Shown piece by piece: positions 36,079-46,388 of a stretch of DNA of 64,000 bases; within the stretch, counting starts at the first letter, position 1, and every line of letters starts with the position of its first letter. Position numbers and translations under genes: made by a program. The stretch lies in assembly GCA_016927475.1 (NCBI GenBank), contig JAFGMO010000044.1, positions 62,001 to 126,000 of the forward strand, in the 5' to 3' direction. The notes beneath the pieces were generated by a model. The model did not search any database. It was not told where the DNA came from and worked only from the letters and a program-made list of their open reading frames with translations. The DNA is from Candidatus Aminicenantota bacterium (GTDB taxonomy: Bacteria > Acidobacteriota > Aminicenantia > Aminicenantales > Aminicenantaceae).

Positions 36079-36609
36079 TTATCTTAAAGGTATGGTTCCG
36101 ACCTCAGGAAAAGGAATGAGGGCTCTGGTTAATCCCTCCACCCCGGAGCTGATCAGAAGACAGGTTGCGATGATGACCACGGCCATAAAAACAGCAACGG
36201 CCGTGTTGTTATCCTGAATCTCTTCATACTGGTCAATTCCCGGCGTCATCTTGTTGAACAACCAGAAACTGAAAAGAATCCCCAGAAGTGCCAGAAATCC
36301 AGACAAAAGGACATATCCGATACTCAGTCCCAAAACCTCGAGAAAATTTCCCAGATTTTTCTCCTGTCCGAGAACATAAATTTGGATGACGGACATAACG
36401 GGAAAAATCGCCTGTTTGACGATTAAGGCTTCACCCAGAATAGCTCCACCCAAAACAATGCCTACGGATAGGTTTTTTCTTTTAAACTGTTTTTCTTCAT
36501 CGAACTTTCTCGTGACGGCCAGAAAAAGACGGTAGCTTCCGAAGATAAGCACAAAACTTATCAGGACCGATACCAAAAATTCAATGATTCCGAAAAATAT
36601 TTGATGCAT
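36079..36609 (-). CDS. DUF350 membrane protein
   Basis: This 176-residue protein has about five hydrophobic helices in two DUF350-like repeats. Conserved small-residue segments are FKRKNLSVGIVLGGAILGEALI and, in the second repeat, DNNTAVAVFMAVVIIATCL. Function is unknown; DUF350 proteins often occur with transglutaminase and membrane-protection genes. It is first in the operon, with GAGGG before the ATG and 8 bases to the transglutaminase-like gene. Confidence 0.82.
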   Translation of the reverse strand: MHQIFFGIIEFLVSVLISFVLIFGSYRLFLAVTRKFDEEKQFKRKNLSVGIVLGGAILGEALIVKQAIFPVMSVIQIYVLGQEKNLGNFLEVLGLSIGYVLLSGFLALLGILFSFWLFNKMTPGIDQYEEIQDNNTAVAVFMAVVIIATCLLISSGVEGLTRALIPFPEVGTIPLR

Positions 36610-36721
36610 ATTTATCTTTCCCTCTTAAAACGTTTTCTTGTGAAAAAAACACCTTTGCGTAAACACTTTAATCCAAAGCAAGCCCAAAGTACAGCATGAA
36701 ATGTGGAGACTTTTATCTAAG

Positions 36722-36782
36722 GAACACGTTGTTCAAAAGATAAAGAACGTTCCGGCAACATGTCCCTTTGGGGAACGTCCCC
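36722..36782. repeat. Three adjacent inverted repeats upstream of phzF
   Basis: GAACACGTTGTTC (36722-36734), AGAACGTTCC (36744-36753) and GGGGAACGTCCCC (36770-36782) follow one another about 20-28 bases apart, in the gap between divergent DUF350 and phzF genes. They could be an operator array or remnants of a REP-like element; no T-run follows. Confidence 0.5.
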
Positions 36783-36813
36783 ATTATGGTATAAATAGGA
36801 ACAAGGAGGAATT

Positions 36814-37704
36814 ATGATGGATAATCCTGTTTTTTATATCGTTGATGTTTTCGCAGAAGATAAATACACCGGTAATCAACTGGCCGTATTCAGAAATACG
36901 GAGCATTTATCAGAAGAAGAAATGCTGAAAATTGCCCAAGAAATGCATTTTTCGGAAACAACATTCATCCTTTCCGAAGAACCACATAATGGCGGCTTTG
37001 ACGTGCGGATTTTTACTCCCGCCCGGGAAGTTCCTTTTGCCGGGCATCCCACCCTTGGTACTGCATACATTATTCAAAGCCGGATCATCAAAAAACCTAT
37101 CGATGAAGTTATTCTTAATCTCCAGATCGGGCAGATCCCCGTCACTTTCAGCTATTCGGGAGGCGAAGCGAATCTCCTTCGCATGAAGCAAAAAGCACCG
37201 GTTTTTGGACATATCCTGGACAAAGAAATCATCGCAGATGCCCTTAACCTGAAGAAAAAAGATCTTGATGACCGCTTTCCAGTCGAAGAAGTATCTACGG
37301 GACTTTCATTTATCATCGTTCCCCTTAAAACGCTCACCGGAGTAAAATGGGCCAGAATCAACAGGGATAAATTTTACAAGATCATTGATAAACTAGAATC
37401 CAAGGCTGTGCTTATATTCTCCCCGGAAACATACAGTCCGGAGAATAATCTTAATGCACGGGTATTCGCCGATTATTACAACGTACCGGAAGATCCCGCT
37501 ACGGGAAGCGCCAACGGCTGCCTGGCAGGTTACCTGGTTAAAAACAGGTATTTTGGTAAGGACTCCGTGGACATCAACGTTGAACAAGGGTATGAGATCG
37601 AACGTCCATCACTTTTGAGGCTCCAAGCCGAAAAAACTCCCGACGGAATTGATGTTTTCGTCGGCGGCAGAGTGGTACCCATTGCCCAGGGGAACTGGTT
37701 ATAA
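36814..37704 (+). CDS. PhzF family isomerase/epimerase
   Basis: This 296-residue protein has the diaminopimelate-epimerase-like double-hotdog fold. IVDVFAEDKYTGNQLAVF, the catalytic Glu in HFSETTFIL and the PFAGHPTLGTA segment lie in the first half; DPATGSANGCLAGY lies near 230. PhzF proteins isomerise small acids; the natural substrate of most is unknown. AAGGAGGAATT precedes two consecutive ATGs (36814 and 36817). A TATAAAT sits about 20 bases upstream. It stands alone before glnS. Confidence 0.92.
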   Translation: MMDNPVFYIVDVFAEDKYTGNQLAVFRNTEHLSEEEMLKIAQEMHFSETTFILSEEPHNGGFDVRIFTPAREVPFAGHPTLGTAYIIQSRIIKKPIDEVILNLQIGQIPVTFSYSGGEANLLRMKQKAPVFGHILDKEIIADALNLKKKDLDDRFPVEEVSTGLSFIIVPLKTLTGVKWARINRDKFYKIIDKLESKAVLIFSPETYSPENNLNARVFADYYNVPEDPATGSANGCLAGYLVKNRYFGKDSVDINVEQGYEIERPSLLRLQAEKTPDGIDVFVGGRVVPIAQGNWL

Positions 37705-37838
37705 AAATGTATGGTTTGAACGAGGATTAAAAATCAAATAAAATATTCACCGGCTTGATTCCTTTTACCCGCGTGCTCCCCGGAATTTTTCCGTATCCGC
37801 GGTTTATAAAAGAGAACAAAACGGCAAAGAAGGATCGT

Positions 37839-39581
37839 ATGGAAAAACCAATAGAACCACCGGCAACCAAGAAAAAAAATGGAGTTATCCTTGATTTTAT
37901 TCGGACAATTATCGAAGAAGACATTCGCAGAGGAAAACACGGCGGCCGGGTTCATACACGCTTTCCTCCTGAACCCAACGGCTATCTTCACATCGGACAC
38001 GCCAAGTCCATCTGTCTCAACTTCGGAATTGCTGATCAATACAACGGCTTCTGCAATCTGAGGTTTGACGATACCAATCCTTCCAAGGAAGAGGTCGAAT
38101 ACGTGGAATCCATCAAGGAAGACGTGCATTGGCTCGGTTTTGATTGGGAAAAAAGGGAATATTATGCTTCCGACTATTTTGACAATCTCTATGCCTACGC
38201 CGTCGATTTAATCAAAAAAGGAAAAGCCTATGTTTGTGACCTGAATGCGGAACAAATCCGGGATTACCGCGGAACACTTACCGAGCCGGGTAAAGAAAGC
38301 CCCTACCGCAATAGGACCATCGAAGAAAACCTAAACCTTTTCGAACGTATGAAGACCGGAGAATTTCCCGACGGCAGCCGGACACTTCGAGCTAAGATTG
38401 ATATGTGTTCCGGCAACCTTAACATGCGCGACCCGGTCATCTACCGTATTTTACATGTCCCGCACCACCGGACAGGAGACAAATGGTGCATTTATCCCAT
38501 GTACGATTTTACCCATTGTCTTTCAGATTCCATCGAAGGGATAACCCATTCGATCTGTACCCTCGAATTTGAAGACCACAGACCCCTTTACGATTGGTAT
38601 CTCGATCAATTGAAGGTATTCCATCCGCAGCAAATTGAATTCGCCCGCCTTAACCTGTCCTATACGATTATGAGCAAGCGAAAACTTCTCAATCTGGTTA
38701 AAGAAGGAGTTGTCAGCGATTGGGACGACCCGCGTATGCCGACCATCCAGGGGCTTAGAAGACGCGGTTATACTCCCGAATCCATCAGGGATTTCTGCAG
38801 CCGAATCGGATTGGCTAAGAGGGAAAGCATTGTCGATATCGCCCTTCTCGACCACTGCCTGCGGGAAGACCTCAACAAGCGGGCTCCCCGGGTTATGGCC
38901 GTACTCAAACCGCTAAAAATCGTCATCACCAATTATCCCGAAAACAACGTTGAATGGCTGGAAGCGGAAAACAATCCCGAAGATGAAACCATGGGATCAC
39001 GAAAAATCCCTTTTTCCAGGGTTCTTTATATCGAGCATGAAGATTTTCGGGAGGATCCGCCGAAAAAATATTTCAGGCTGGCCCCGGGACGGGAAGTCCG
39101 GCTTAAGCATGCCTATTACATCACCTGTGACGAAGTGGTCAAAGATCCGGAGACAGGCCGTATTCTTGAGCTTCGCTGTTCCTATGACCCGGCCACAAAG
39201 GGGGGCTGGTCTAAAGACGGCCGCAAAGTCAAGGGAACTCTTCACTGGGTCTCAGCGGAACACGCCCTTCCTGCAGAGATCCGGCTTTATGATCAACTCT
39301 TTTCCCGCGAAAATCTGGATGACCTTGAAGAAGGAAAAACTCATCTTGATTTTTTGAATCCAAATTCCCTGGATGTTCTTGAAGACTGCCGGGTGGAAAA
39401 CAGCCTGGCGGAAGCCAAACCGGAAAGCCGCTTTCAATTTCTCCGGCAGGGATACTTTTGTTTGGATAAAGATTCCACAACGGGCAGACTTATTTTCAAC
39501 CGGACCGTTATCCTGCGTGACACCTGGGCCAAGATCGAGCAAAAAATGCTGAATAAAGCAAGTCAGAAAAACGGTACATAA
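37839..39581 (+). CDS. glnS: Glutaminyl-tRNA synthetase
   Basis: This 580-residue class-I synthetase charges tRNA-Gln. The HIGH motif is [10 protein letters not shown] near residue 50 and the KMSKS-like motif is MSKRKL near 270. The [10 protein letters not shown] and [12 protein letters not shown] segments are specific for GlnRS. The ATG at 37839 has AGAAGGAT upstream; an earlier in-frame ATG (37755) would add 28 non-homologous residues. Presence of GlnRS means direct glutaminylation. The 3' end overlaps the convergent TonB receptor gene by 19 bases. Confidence 0.95.
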   Translation: MEKPIEPPATKKKNGVILDFIRTIIEEDIRRGKHGGRVHTRFPPEPNGYLHIGHAKSICLNFGIADQYNGFCNLRFDDTNPSKEEVEYVESIKEDVHWLGFDWEKREYYASDYFDNLYAYAVDLIKKGKAYVCDLNAEQIRDYRGTLTEPGKESPYRNRTIEENLNLFERMKTGEFPDGSRTLRAKIDMCSGNLNMRDPVIYRILHVPHHRTGDKWCIYPMYDFTHCLSDSIEGITHSICTLEFEDHRPLYDWYLDQLKVFHPQQIEFARLNLSYTIMSKRKLLNLVKEGVVSDWDDPRMPTIQGLRRRGYTPESIRDFCSRIGLAKRESIVDIALLDHCLREDLNKRAPRVMAVLKPLKIVITNYPENNVEWLEAENNPEDETMGSRKIPFSRVLYIEHEDFREDPPKKYFRLAPGREVRLKHAYYITCDEVVKDPETGRILELRCSYDPATKGGWSKDGRKVKGTLHWVSAEHALPAEIRLYDQLFSRENLDDLEEGKTHLDFLNPNSLDVLEDCRVENSLAEAKPESRFQFLRQGYFCLDKDSTTGRLIFNRTVILRDTWAKIEQKMLNKASQKNGT

Positions 39582-41689
39582 ACTCCGATAAAAACCGACC
39601 GACCGAAAATGGAATACTGATTCTGACGGGTTGAATAGTTGGAACTGTACTCGTAACGAAGGACATTTCGCCTGTTCAGAAGATTGGTGATGCCGAAATA
39701 AAATACCACAAGCTTTCCCTTGAATTGGAAACTTTTGTTGCCATTAAGATCAAGCCGGTGGTAATCCGGATAACTCTCGCTGAACGGATCTCCCCATAAC
39801 GGCACAATGGAACCGTCACCCCCGGATTCTTCGATACCTAAAAGCGGAGTATAGGGTAAACCCGAAGCATAAGAATACCGGATTCCCAGGGACATATTAT
39901 CCCACTTAAAGGAAAAAACTCCCGTCATAGAGTGGGTGATTTCGTAGGGACTGCGTGCCAAAAACGGAATATCGTTTTCTTTTCGCCGGGAATGAAGATA
40001 ATTATAAACGAAAAGCAGGTCGAAATGCTGGTGTTTCTTTTTGATAAAAAATTCCCCTCCCCGGGCATATCCCTTTCCCTCATTTGTCATGCTGTTTTCC
40101 CCCATGAGGAAAAGCCTCCGGTACTCTTTGTCGTACAATGTTAAACGGAGGTCATATTTGGGAGTGATGCGGTCATAGCTCAGAGAAAAATGGAAGGCTT
40201 TTTTGGGTTGAAGTTCATATTCATTGAGGAGAAAATAATCTCCGAACTGACTGTAACTTCCCGCTGAAAAACGAAGGATATCCTGATTGCTGAGAAAAAA
40301 AGCGGCGGAAGCACGTGGATCCAGACTCCAGCTTTTTTGTCCCCGGTTAGAAAAAGATACCCTTCCCCCCAGCCGTATGTAGATCCGTTTTTGAAGGCGG
40401 AACTTGTCACTGAAATAAATGCCTCCCAAAAACCCATCAGCTTGGGATTCAATATTTTCATCATTCAATAACATATCCAGATCCATGTTCCTTTTTTGAA
40501 AATTCCCACCAAATTCAAGATAATGTCTTCCAAGGTCGAGAACGGTACAAATCCTTCCCTGATAAGCACCATCGGAAAAATCTTTGGAAAAAGTTTCATC
40601 CATATCATAACGAGCCCGGTAGCTTAACCGGGACAAGGAAATATCCATCAGGCAATTTTTTCTCAACATCGCAGAAAGGGTGAGACCGGCTATCCGGTTT
40701 TCAGACTTGAGACTGAATCCCTCGTCCTGGGAAAAACGGTAGTTATCCAGAAGACCCAATATTCGAAGCCTTAAACGCCGCCCTAAATCGAGATTCAGCT
40801 TGGAGAAACCGTTTTCCGTACTGAACTCGCTTTCCGTCATTCCGTTAAGTTCGGTCATAAGATAAGAATGTCCCCGGTTGTAGGATACCGTCAGGCTCCC
40901 CCATTCTTGAAGGGGAAATCCGACATAACTGTTGAGCCCCAGAATAGACAGCCCCAGTCCGCCCTCTGTATTGTAAATCCTGTCTTTGGCCTTGATGTCC
41001 ACCACTCCTGAAAGGGCATTCCCGTATTCCGCCTTAAATCCACTGGTAGCCACATTAAAGTCATCCACAATCTGATTATCGAAAATAGAAAAATAACTTT
41101 CGTGAAGCGTCTCGCTGAGAAAAGGATGTTCAACCCGGATACCATCGAAATAATAGGCCACTTCATCAGTGGCTCCCCCGCGGATGAGCATACCCGATGA
41201 ATCCGGCCCCGTATTGACGCCGGGAAGAAGGCGCGAGGCGTTGACGGGATCGGCCGCGGTTCCCGGAAGCGTATAAACATCCATGCGGGTCATGGTCACC
41301 GTCTTTTTGGCTTTATCGCTTCCCACCGTACTGTCGGCCGTAACCTGAACCTCGTGGGAAGGAATGGGTTCAATTTCGAGTTTTACGGTTATAAACTTTC
41401 CCGGGACGGCCTCAACGGTCTTTTTTTGATAACCGATAAGCCAGACAACAAGGGTGCAAGGCATGGGAACAGCATCCTCCTCAAAAACAAAACGGAATCG
41501 TCCCTGAACATCCGCACTGCAGGCTTTCTCCATTTCTTTAATCGCTACCAGAGCGGGAAGAGGATCACCCGTATCAGCATCAATAACTTTTCCTTCCAGT
41601 GTCACTTTTACCGCCCCTCCCACTGAGGTGGACAGAAAAAACAACATCAAAATGATCATAATCAATACAAAATACTTCCGTGTTTGCAT
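39563..41689 (-). CDS. TonB-dependent outer-membrane receptor with CarboxypepD-like domain
   Basis: This 708-residue protein has a signal peptide, a carboxypeptidase-regulatory-like domain ([18 protein letters not shown]), a plug with [19 protein letters not shown] and [14 protein letters not shown], and a C-terminal beta barrel rich in aromatic strands. It takes up a large ligand or oligomer across the outer membrane. The start at 41689 has GGGAG upstream; an in-frame ATG 15 bases earlier is less likely. No TonB or SusD gene is adjacent. The gene ends inside the glnS 3' end. Confidence 0.88.
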   Translation of the reverse strand: MQTRKYFVLIMIILMLFFLSTSVGGAVKVTLEGKVIDADTGDPLPALVAIKEMEKACSADVQGRFRFVFEEDAVPMPCTLVVWLIGYQKKTVEAVPGKFITVKLEIEPIPSHEVQVTADSTVGSDKAKKTVTMTRMDVYTLPGTAADPVNASRLLPGVNTGPDSSGMLIRGGATDEVAYYFDGIRVEHPFLSETLHESYFSIFDNQIVDDFNVATSGFKAEYGNALSGVVDIKAKDRIYNTEGGLGLSILGLNSYVGFPLQEWGSLTVSYNRGHSYLMTELNGMTESEFSTENGFSKLNLDLGRRLRLRILGLLDNYRFSQDEGFSLKSENRIAGLTLSAMLRKNCLMDISLSRLSYRARYDMDETFSKDFSDGAYQGRICTVLDLGRHYLEFGGNFQKRNMDLDMLLNDENIESQADGFLGGIYFSDKFRLQKRIYIRLGGRVSFSNRGQKSWSLDPRASAAFFLSNQDILRFSAGSYSQFGDYFLLNEYELQPKKAFHFSLSYDRITPKYDLRLTLYDKEYRRLFLMGENSMTNEGKGYARGGEFFIKKKHQHFDLLFVYNYLHSRRKENDIPFLARSPYEITHSMTGVFSFKWDNMSLGIRYSYASGLPYTPLLGIEESGGDGSIVPLWGDPFSESYPDYHRLDLNGNKSFQFKGKLVVFYFGITNLLNRRNVLRYEYSSNYSTRQNQYSIFGRSVFIGVYVPFF

Positions 41690-41765
41690 GAAAAAATCTC
41701 CCATTTCAATTCTTTAGCTTGACAACAAGACAAAAAGGACGGTTATCCTTTTCCGTTTGTACCTT

Positions 41766-43901
41766 TTATTTTTTTAGTTTTTTGAGTTCCTCAGCGGCCA
41801 ATCCATATTCCGGGTTTACTTCCAATGCCTTCTTAAAGCTCTGTTCGGCCTTATCGTTCTCCCCTTTGCGGGCATAAGCCATTCCCAAAAAGGTTAGAGC
41901 GTCTTCATGGCCCCAATCGGGTTGAAGGAGGCCTTTGTCCGTTTTTTCTTCATAAAGGCTTACGGCTTTTTCAAGGAGGGGCATGGCTTTATCCAATCCC
42001 CCGCCGTACATTTCGGGAGTGTATAAAAGACTTATCCCCTGAAGGAGGTTCACTCTGGGGCTCTCCGGTTCTTTCTGAAATGCCTTATTGAAATGCGTGG
42101 CGCTTTCCATTCCCGCCGTCATACCCAGGCTGGGGTCCAGAGCGATGTCGTATCCCAGGCAGGTAGCGTAAAGGGCATGACTTTCCCCCGACATATCATC
42201 CAACTCCATAGCCTTTTCGAGATATTTTTTGGCTTCGTCGTTGAAGCGTGCGCATGTTTTCATATCGCCATTTATAAGATAATAGTTGGCCAGACGGTAA
42301 TCACAGAAAGCGGTATAGTAGTGAAGATAAAAACTGTGCTCGCCTACCTTAAGCAGTAGCGCGAGAAACATATCCCGGGCTTTCTCCATCAAGCTTGAAT
42401 CCCAGGTGGAATACCCTCTCCGGAGAAGTTCCCGCGCTTGGGCCGTTTTTTCGGCCAGTTCCGGACTTTCCTTTGAAACAGGGCCGGAAGACGATTGACC
42501 GGTTTTCCGCCTTTGCGGCTCCGGAGCCGTTTCTTTTTCCCTGGGGGGATTGATGCGGACGGCCAGCTTCTCACGGTCAAGAAGAAGTCCGTCTTTGATG
42601 ACAAGGCAAACCTTCTGGGTATCCCGAATATTTTTTAGGGGATCACCATCGACCAAAAGAATATCGGCCCGCTTCCCCTTCTCGATAGTACCCAGTTCCT
42701 TTCCTTTGCCGAGAACCTCGGCGGCATTTTTGGTGGCAGCCGTCAGGACAAATTCCGGTTCAAGCCCGGCTTGGACCATAAGTTCCATCTCCCTGTGTAC
42801 CGATGGCCCGAAAAAAACAGCGGGATTCCCCGCATCCGTTCCCAGAACCAGCATTATTCCCGCTTCCGCCATCTTGCTACAGTTTTTTGATGCCGTGGAT
42901 AGGAGTCCCTGGTGGGAAAGCATAATATTTTTTATGTTCTCCAGCCTGGCTTTCTCCTTGAGATCTTCGATGAACTCACGGCAAACACTTTGTTCGAGAA
43001 GCGGCCACTCCAGAAAACGGCTTTCGGGAATAAGCGGCGTCGAAAAAGATTCGTATACGGATAGCGTAGGCATGCAAAAAACATTATTTTCTTTCATCAC
43101 CTGCAGGAGATCTTCGTCGACCTCTTTGTCGGCCGGCATGTGGGCCAGCCCGTCAGAACCGGCAAGGATGGCCTCCCATGCCTGTTTTACGGTCTCGATA
43201 TGGGTGACTACCTTAAATCCTAATTTGTGGGACTCGTCAATGATCGTCTCCATAAGCTCATAGGATAATGAGGGATAACCCTCCGATCCCTGCCGGTAAA
43301 TGATCTTTATTTGGTCTGGATCATTCTTGGCCAGTTCCCGGACTTTTTCCCGGGCTTCTACTTCCGTCGTCGGCGTTAAGGCCATGGGCACTCCGTATTC
43401 CGTACCGTGGCCTTTGGGACAGGTAAAAAGAGGACCGACACAAAAAATGTGGGGAGAAAGTGTATTTCCTTTTTTCTCTTTATCTTTCAAGCCGAAAATC
43501 CAGTCCGTTATCCCTCCCAGGTCAAAAACCGAGGTTACGCCAGAATAAAGAAAACCGGCCAGTTTTCTCTCATCACCGACAAGAATATATCCATATGTAC
43601 AGGCACCGCCCAGATGGATATGAGCATCAAACAGGCCCGGCAGGACCGTTTTGCCGGAACAGTCGATGACCATCGATCCTTTCTCCACTTCGATTTTTTT
43701 CTCCGGGCCGGCATAAACGATCGTATTCCCCGTTATGCACACCAGGGACTTCTCAATCACCTCTCCCTTCCCATCAAACAGCTTTCCTCCGGCAAGGAAA
43801 ATCCGGCTCTCCATACCATCAGAGCCTATGAGCGGATGGGAAAAAAACGCAAACAAAAAAAGCAAAATCCCAAAACAAAACAAAATTTTCGTCATCTTCA
43901 T
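41766..43901 (-). CDS. Secreted amidohydrolase fused to C-terminal TPR domain
   Basis: This 711-residue protein has a signal peptide (MKMTKILFCFGIL), an amidohydrolase barrel with DAHIHLG, VVTHIE, GLAHMPAD and LGTDAGN, and a C-terminal half of at least four TPR-like helical repeats ending NPEYGLAAEELKKLKK. The barrel resembles imidazolonepropionase/prolidase-like enzymes. The fusion to TPRs is unusual and suggests a periplasmic scaffold. GGAGG precedes the ATG at 43901; a start at 43994 would add a 31-residue basic stretch. It follows the winged-helix regulator and membrane protein in one operon. Confidence 0.82.
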   Translation of the reverse strand: MKMTKILFCFGILLFLFAFFSHPLIGSDGMESRIFLAGGKLFDGKGEVIEKSLVCITGNTIVYAGPEKKIEVEKGSMVIDCSGKTVLPGLFDAHIHLGGACTYGYILVGDERKLAGFLYSGVTSVFDLGGITDWIFGLKDKEKKGNTLSPHIFCVGPLFTCPKGHGTEYGVPMALTPTTEVEAREKVRELAKNDPDQIKIIYRQGSEGYPSLSYELMETIIDESHKLGFKVVTHIETVKQAWEAILAGSDGLAHMPADKEVDEDLLQVMKENNVFCMPTLSVYESFSTPLIPESRFLEWPLLEQSVCREFIEDLKEKARLENIKNIMLSHQGLLSTASKNCSKMAEAGIMLVLGTDAGNPAVFFGPSVHREMELMVQAGLEPEFVLTAATKNAAEVLGKGKELGTIEKGKRADILLVDGDPLKNIRDTQKVCLVIKDGLLLDREKLAVRINPPREKETAPEPQRRKTGQSSSGPVSKESPELAEKTAQARELLRRGYSTWDSSLMEKARDMFLALLLKVGEHSFYLHYYTAFCDYRLANYYLINGDMKTCARFNDEAKKYLEKAMELDDMSGESHALYATCLGYDIALDPSLGMTAGMESATHFNKAFQKEPESPRVNLLQGISLLYTPEMYGGGLDKAMPLLEKAVSLYEEKTDKGLLQPDWGHEDALTFLGMAYARKGENDKAEQSFKKALEVNPEYGLAAEELKKLKK

Positions 43902-43990
43902 TTTATGCTGTTCCTCCTTGTTGGATTTATGTTTTGGCTTCCCTGTCATCTTGAACAGCAGGCCATTTTTTTTCGATGTTTTTTTCACTT

Positions 43991-44323
43991 TCATCTCCTT
44001 TTCTCAGGTTCCTCTCCTTTCCCCGGAATGGTTTCGATGATTTTTTCCAAAACATCCATATGATCGAGGAAAGCTTTCCGTCCTTTTTCAGTCAATCGGG
44101 CAATAGTCCGGGGTTTCTTTTTAACAAACATTTTTTTGATTTCGACATACCGGGCTTTCTCCAGGATACTCAAATGAGTACTCAGGTTGCCGTCTGACAG
44201 CCCAAGCTGTTTTTTGAGATATCCAAAATCCGCCTCTCCCCCTGTAGCCAGAATGGACATCACGCCCAGCCGGGCTTTCTGGTGGATGATCTTATCCAGC
44301 TTAAGAAATATTTTTTCTTCCAT
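43991..44323 (-). CDS. Winged-helix transcriptional regulator
   Basis: This 110-residue protein has one winged-helix DNA-binding domain of the HTH_34/MarR-like type: HQKARLGVMSIL, FGYLKKQLGLSDGNLSTHLSIL and the wing RTIARLTEKGRKAF. It has no obvious sensor domain. It lies second in an operon led by a membrane protein and followed by the amidohydrolase-TPR gene. The operon promoter carries a palindrome over its start point, the probable binding site, which suggests self-regulation. The start follows the preceding stop by 5 bases with no ribosome site, implying coupling. Confidence 0.85.
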   Translation of the reverse strand: MEEKIFLKLDKIIHQKARLGVMSILATGGEADFGYLKKQLGLSDGNLSTHLSILEKARYVEIKKMFVKKKPRTIARLTEKGRKAFLDHMDVLEKIIETIPGKGEEPEKRR

Positions 44324-44328
44324 TTGAT

Positions 44329-44949
44329 TTAAATAAAGTTATAAAATCCCCGGTTTAATGAAGATTCTTTTTTACGCGACACAAGCCCGGTCACAATAAG
44401 TCCCAGCCCGAAAATGAGACCGAGAAAAATATCGGCATAATAGACAAAATAAATTCCCGATATTACGGCGCTGGCAAATCCCAGGCAGCCCATAAAAAAA
44501 AGCACTCTATAAAAAAGAAGGCCTATGATCATAAATCCTGTGGAGACGACGAGCATGAACACGACAGCAATATAAGCAGGATGGATATCTGGGCTCAGCA
44601 TACAGAAAAGAGCCAGAACATAAGCCAGCAAGATGAAAGGTATCCAGAAAAACAAAAAACCTTTCATGGCATGACGGGTTTGTTTTTTCGGCTGCGGCCG
44701 TTTGTGGGCCTTAATGACAAAAAATGTCGCTACAAATCCGGCGATACTCAAAAAGGCCCACCACAAACCGGATCCCCGGCTGAAATGGAACAGCCACCGC
44801 TGGCCGGAAAAACCAAGAAGAGTGAATACACCCCAGATATAGCAAATCAAGTCAGCCCTGTAGGAATACATATCTTCGCGGGTTTGGCTGGCAAGCTGCC
44901 GAATGAGCTCGACACTTTCAAGGGCCTGCTTCTTATCCGTTTTATCCAT
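44329..44949 (-). CDS. Polytopic membrane protein, possible partner of the winged-helix regulator
   Basis: This 206-residue protein has about six hydrophobic helices after a charged N-terminus (MDKTDKKQALESVELIRQLA). I do not recognise a family with confidence. Genes like this often precede small winged-helix regulators and may sense a membrane signal; that is only inference from order. AAAAGGAGAAAATA precedes the ATG at 44949. It is the first gene after a strong promoter. Confidence 0.72.
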   Translation of the reverse strand: MDKTDKKQALESVELIRQLASQTREDMYSYRADLICYIWGVFTLLGFSGQRWLFHFSRGSGLWWAFLSIAGFVATFFVIKAHKRPQPKKQTRHAMKGFLFFWIPFILLAYVLALFCMLSPDIHPAYIAVVFMLVVSTGFMIIGLLFYRVLFFMGCLGFASAVISGIYFVYYADIFLGLIFGLGLIVTGLVSRKKESSLNRGFYNFI

Positions 44950-44959
44950 TATTTTCTCC

Positions 44960-45033
44960 TTTTCAAAGTTATTATATTTTAAAAGTACTTTGTTTTTCAA
45001 AGTTAATATAAATATTCCGGATTCCTTTGTCAA
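44960..45033 (-). promoter_or_regulatory. Strong promoter with overlapping palindromic operator
   Basis: On the minus strand TTGACA (45033-45028), a 17-base spacer and TATATT (45010-45005) form the promoter. Immediately downstream, at the predicted start point, lies a perfect palindrome ACTTTG-TTTTT-CAAAGT (44987-45003). The 12-base box TTTTCAAAGTTA occurs twice in the same orientation (44960-44971 and 44994-45005), 34 bases apart. This is the likely operator of the winged-helix regulator two genes downstream. Confidence 0.72.
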
Positions 45034-45163
45034 GTATTTTTTTTTAAAATTTTTTTTTGCTCATATTTATTTATTTCGAAGGGGAAACCGGATTGTTTGT
45101 TTTTCTCGTTAAAAATGATTAGACTTTGATAAAATAAAAACATAGAAGAAGGAGATTTTTTTT

Positions 45164-46306
45164 ATGAAGATAAATCATAATATTTCTAAACCAAACGGAA
45201 ATTCCGCCTTTTCTGCCTTGGTATTTTTCCTTGCCGCTATTATGCTGTTTTTCGTCCTTTTGCCGGATTCTTATCCCGCTTTTGGTCAAAACGCTGTAGA
45301 TGAATCGCCGGTTGTTTTCCCCGGAGAGTCCTGGGAGCGGATACAAGATCCATCATCTGCCGGATACACGGCCGAAGGTCTGGCCGCTGTCCGGGAATAT
45401 GTCAAAACACTGGATACGACCGGACTTATGGTCATCGTCGGGGGAAGGGTGCTTTTCGAATACGGAGATCTGGAACAAACAAGCTACATCGCCTCCGTTC
45501 GCAAAAGCATTTTAGCCATTTTGTACGGTAAATATGTCTATGACGGCACCATCCGTCTCAACACAACCCTGGAAGAACTGGGGATCACCGACCATGGGGG
45601 GCTTCTTCCTATAGAACGGAAAGCTACTATCAACCACCTGATCACGGCCCGTTCCGGCATCTATCATCCCGCCTCCAACGGCGGCGACAGCACTGCCCAT
45701 GCCCCCGAACGCGGCTCACAGGAACTGGGCACGTATTTTCTCTACAACAACTGGGACTTCAACTGTGCCGGTGCCGTTTTTGAGATGCTTACCCATCAAG
45801 TCATCTATGACGCCCTTGAGCGTGACTTAGCCGTTCCGCTAGGTATGCAGGATTTCGACCGCTTCAAACAGCGAAAATCCGGCAATCTCAGCCGCTCTCG
45901 ATTTCCTGCTTACCATATTTGGTCTTCCACTCGTGATATGGCCCGGATCGGCACCCTCATGCTGCGAGAAGGAGAATGGAACGGCCGCCGGATAACACCC
46001 CAAACATGGGTCCAAAAAATAACCCGCGCCAGGACCCATGTCGAGGAAATGAATCCCGAGCCATACCGTAAAGGGACCTTCGGGTATGGATACATGTGGT
46101 GGGTTTGGGACGGCGCCGGTGCCGAGGGGCCGTATAAAGGTGCATACACGGCCAGCGGCGCTTACGGGCAGTACATAACCGTTCTTCCCGTACTGGACAT
46201 GGTTATCTCTCATAAAACAGCCGTTCCTCCTCACAAACGATACGTCCGGCTCAATCAATACCAGGGAATTATCGACCGGCTTATCGCCGCCCACCTGCAG
46301 AAATAG
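45164..46306 (+). CDS. Serine hydrolase (class C beta-lactamase family)
   Basis: This 380-residue secreted protein has a signal peptide (LVFFLAAIMLFF, cleavage near AFGQ) and the penicillin-binding fold: the SxxK nucleophile in SVRKSI near residue 113, the YNN motif near 193, and a beta-sheet C-terminus with TASGAYGQY in the KTG position. It may be a D-aminopeptidase, esterase or lactamase; the third motif is not a standard KTG. GAAGGAG precedes the ATG. It diverges from the winged-helix operon. Confidence 0.87.
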   Translation: MKINHNISKPNGNSAFSALVFFLAAIMLFFVLLPDSYPAFGQNAVDESPVVFPGESWERIQDPSSAGYTAEGLAAVREYVKTLDTTGLMVIVGGRVLFEYGDLEQTSYIASVRKSILAILYGKYVYDGTIRLNTTLEELGITDHGGLLPIERKATINHLITARSGIYHPASNGGDSTAHAPERGSQELGTYFLYNNWDFNCAGAVFEMLTHQVIYDALERDLAVPLGMQDFDRFKQRKSGNLSRSRFPAYHIWSSTRDMARIGTLMLREGEWNGRRITPQTWVQKITRARTHVEEMNPEPYRKGTFGYGYMWWVWDGAGAEGPYKGAYTASGAYGQYITVLPVLDMVISHKTAVPPHKRYVRLNQYQGIIDRLIAAHLQK

Positions 46307-46388
46307 GCTGTATAATTCATGACATTAGGGGATATGCCGCGTCAGAAGCCGAAAGCTAAAGAGGCGATATTATATCGGACAATAAATT

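Noticed and set aside
36770-36782. Terminator of the divergent genes
   Set aside because: GGGGAACGTCCCC leaves almost no loop, has no T-tract and lies upstream of both genes.
42550-43263. Long plus-strand open frame (237 codons) inside the amidohydrolase-TPR gene
   Set aside because: It is the antisense of a well-supported coding region, Ser/Arg-rich, with no ribosome site or recognisable motif.
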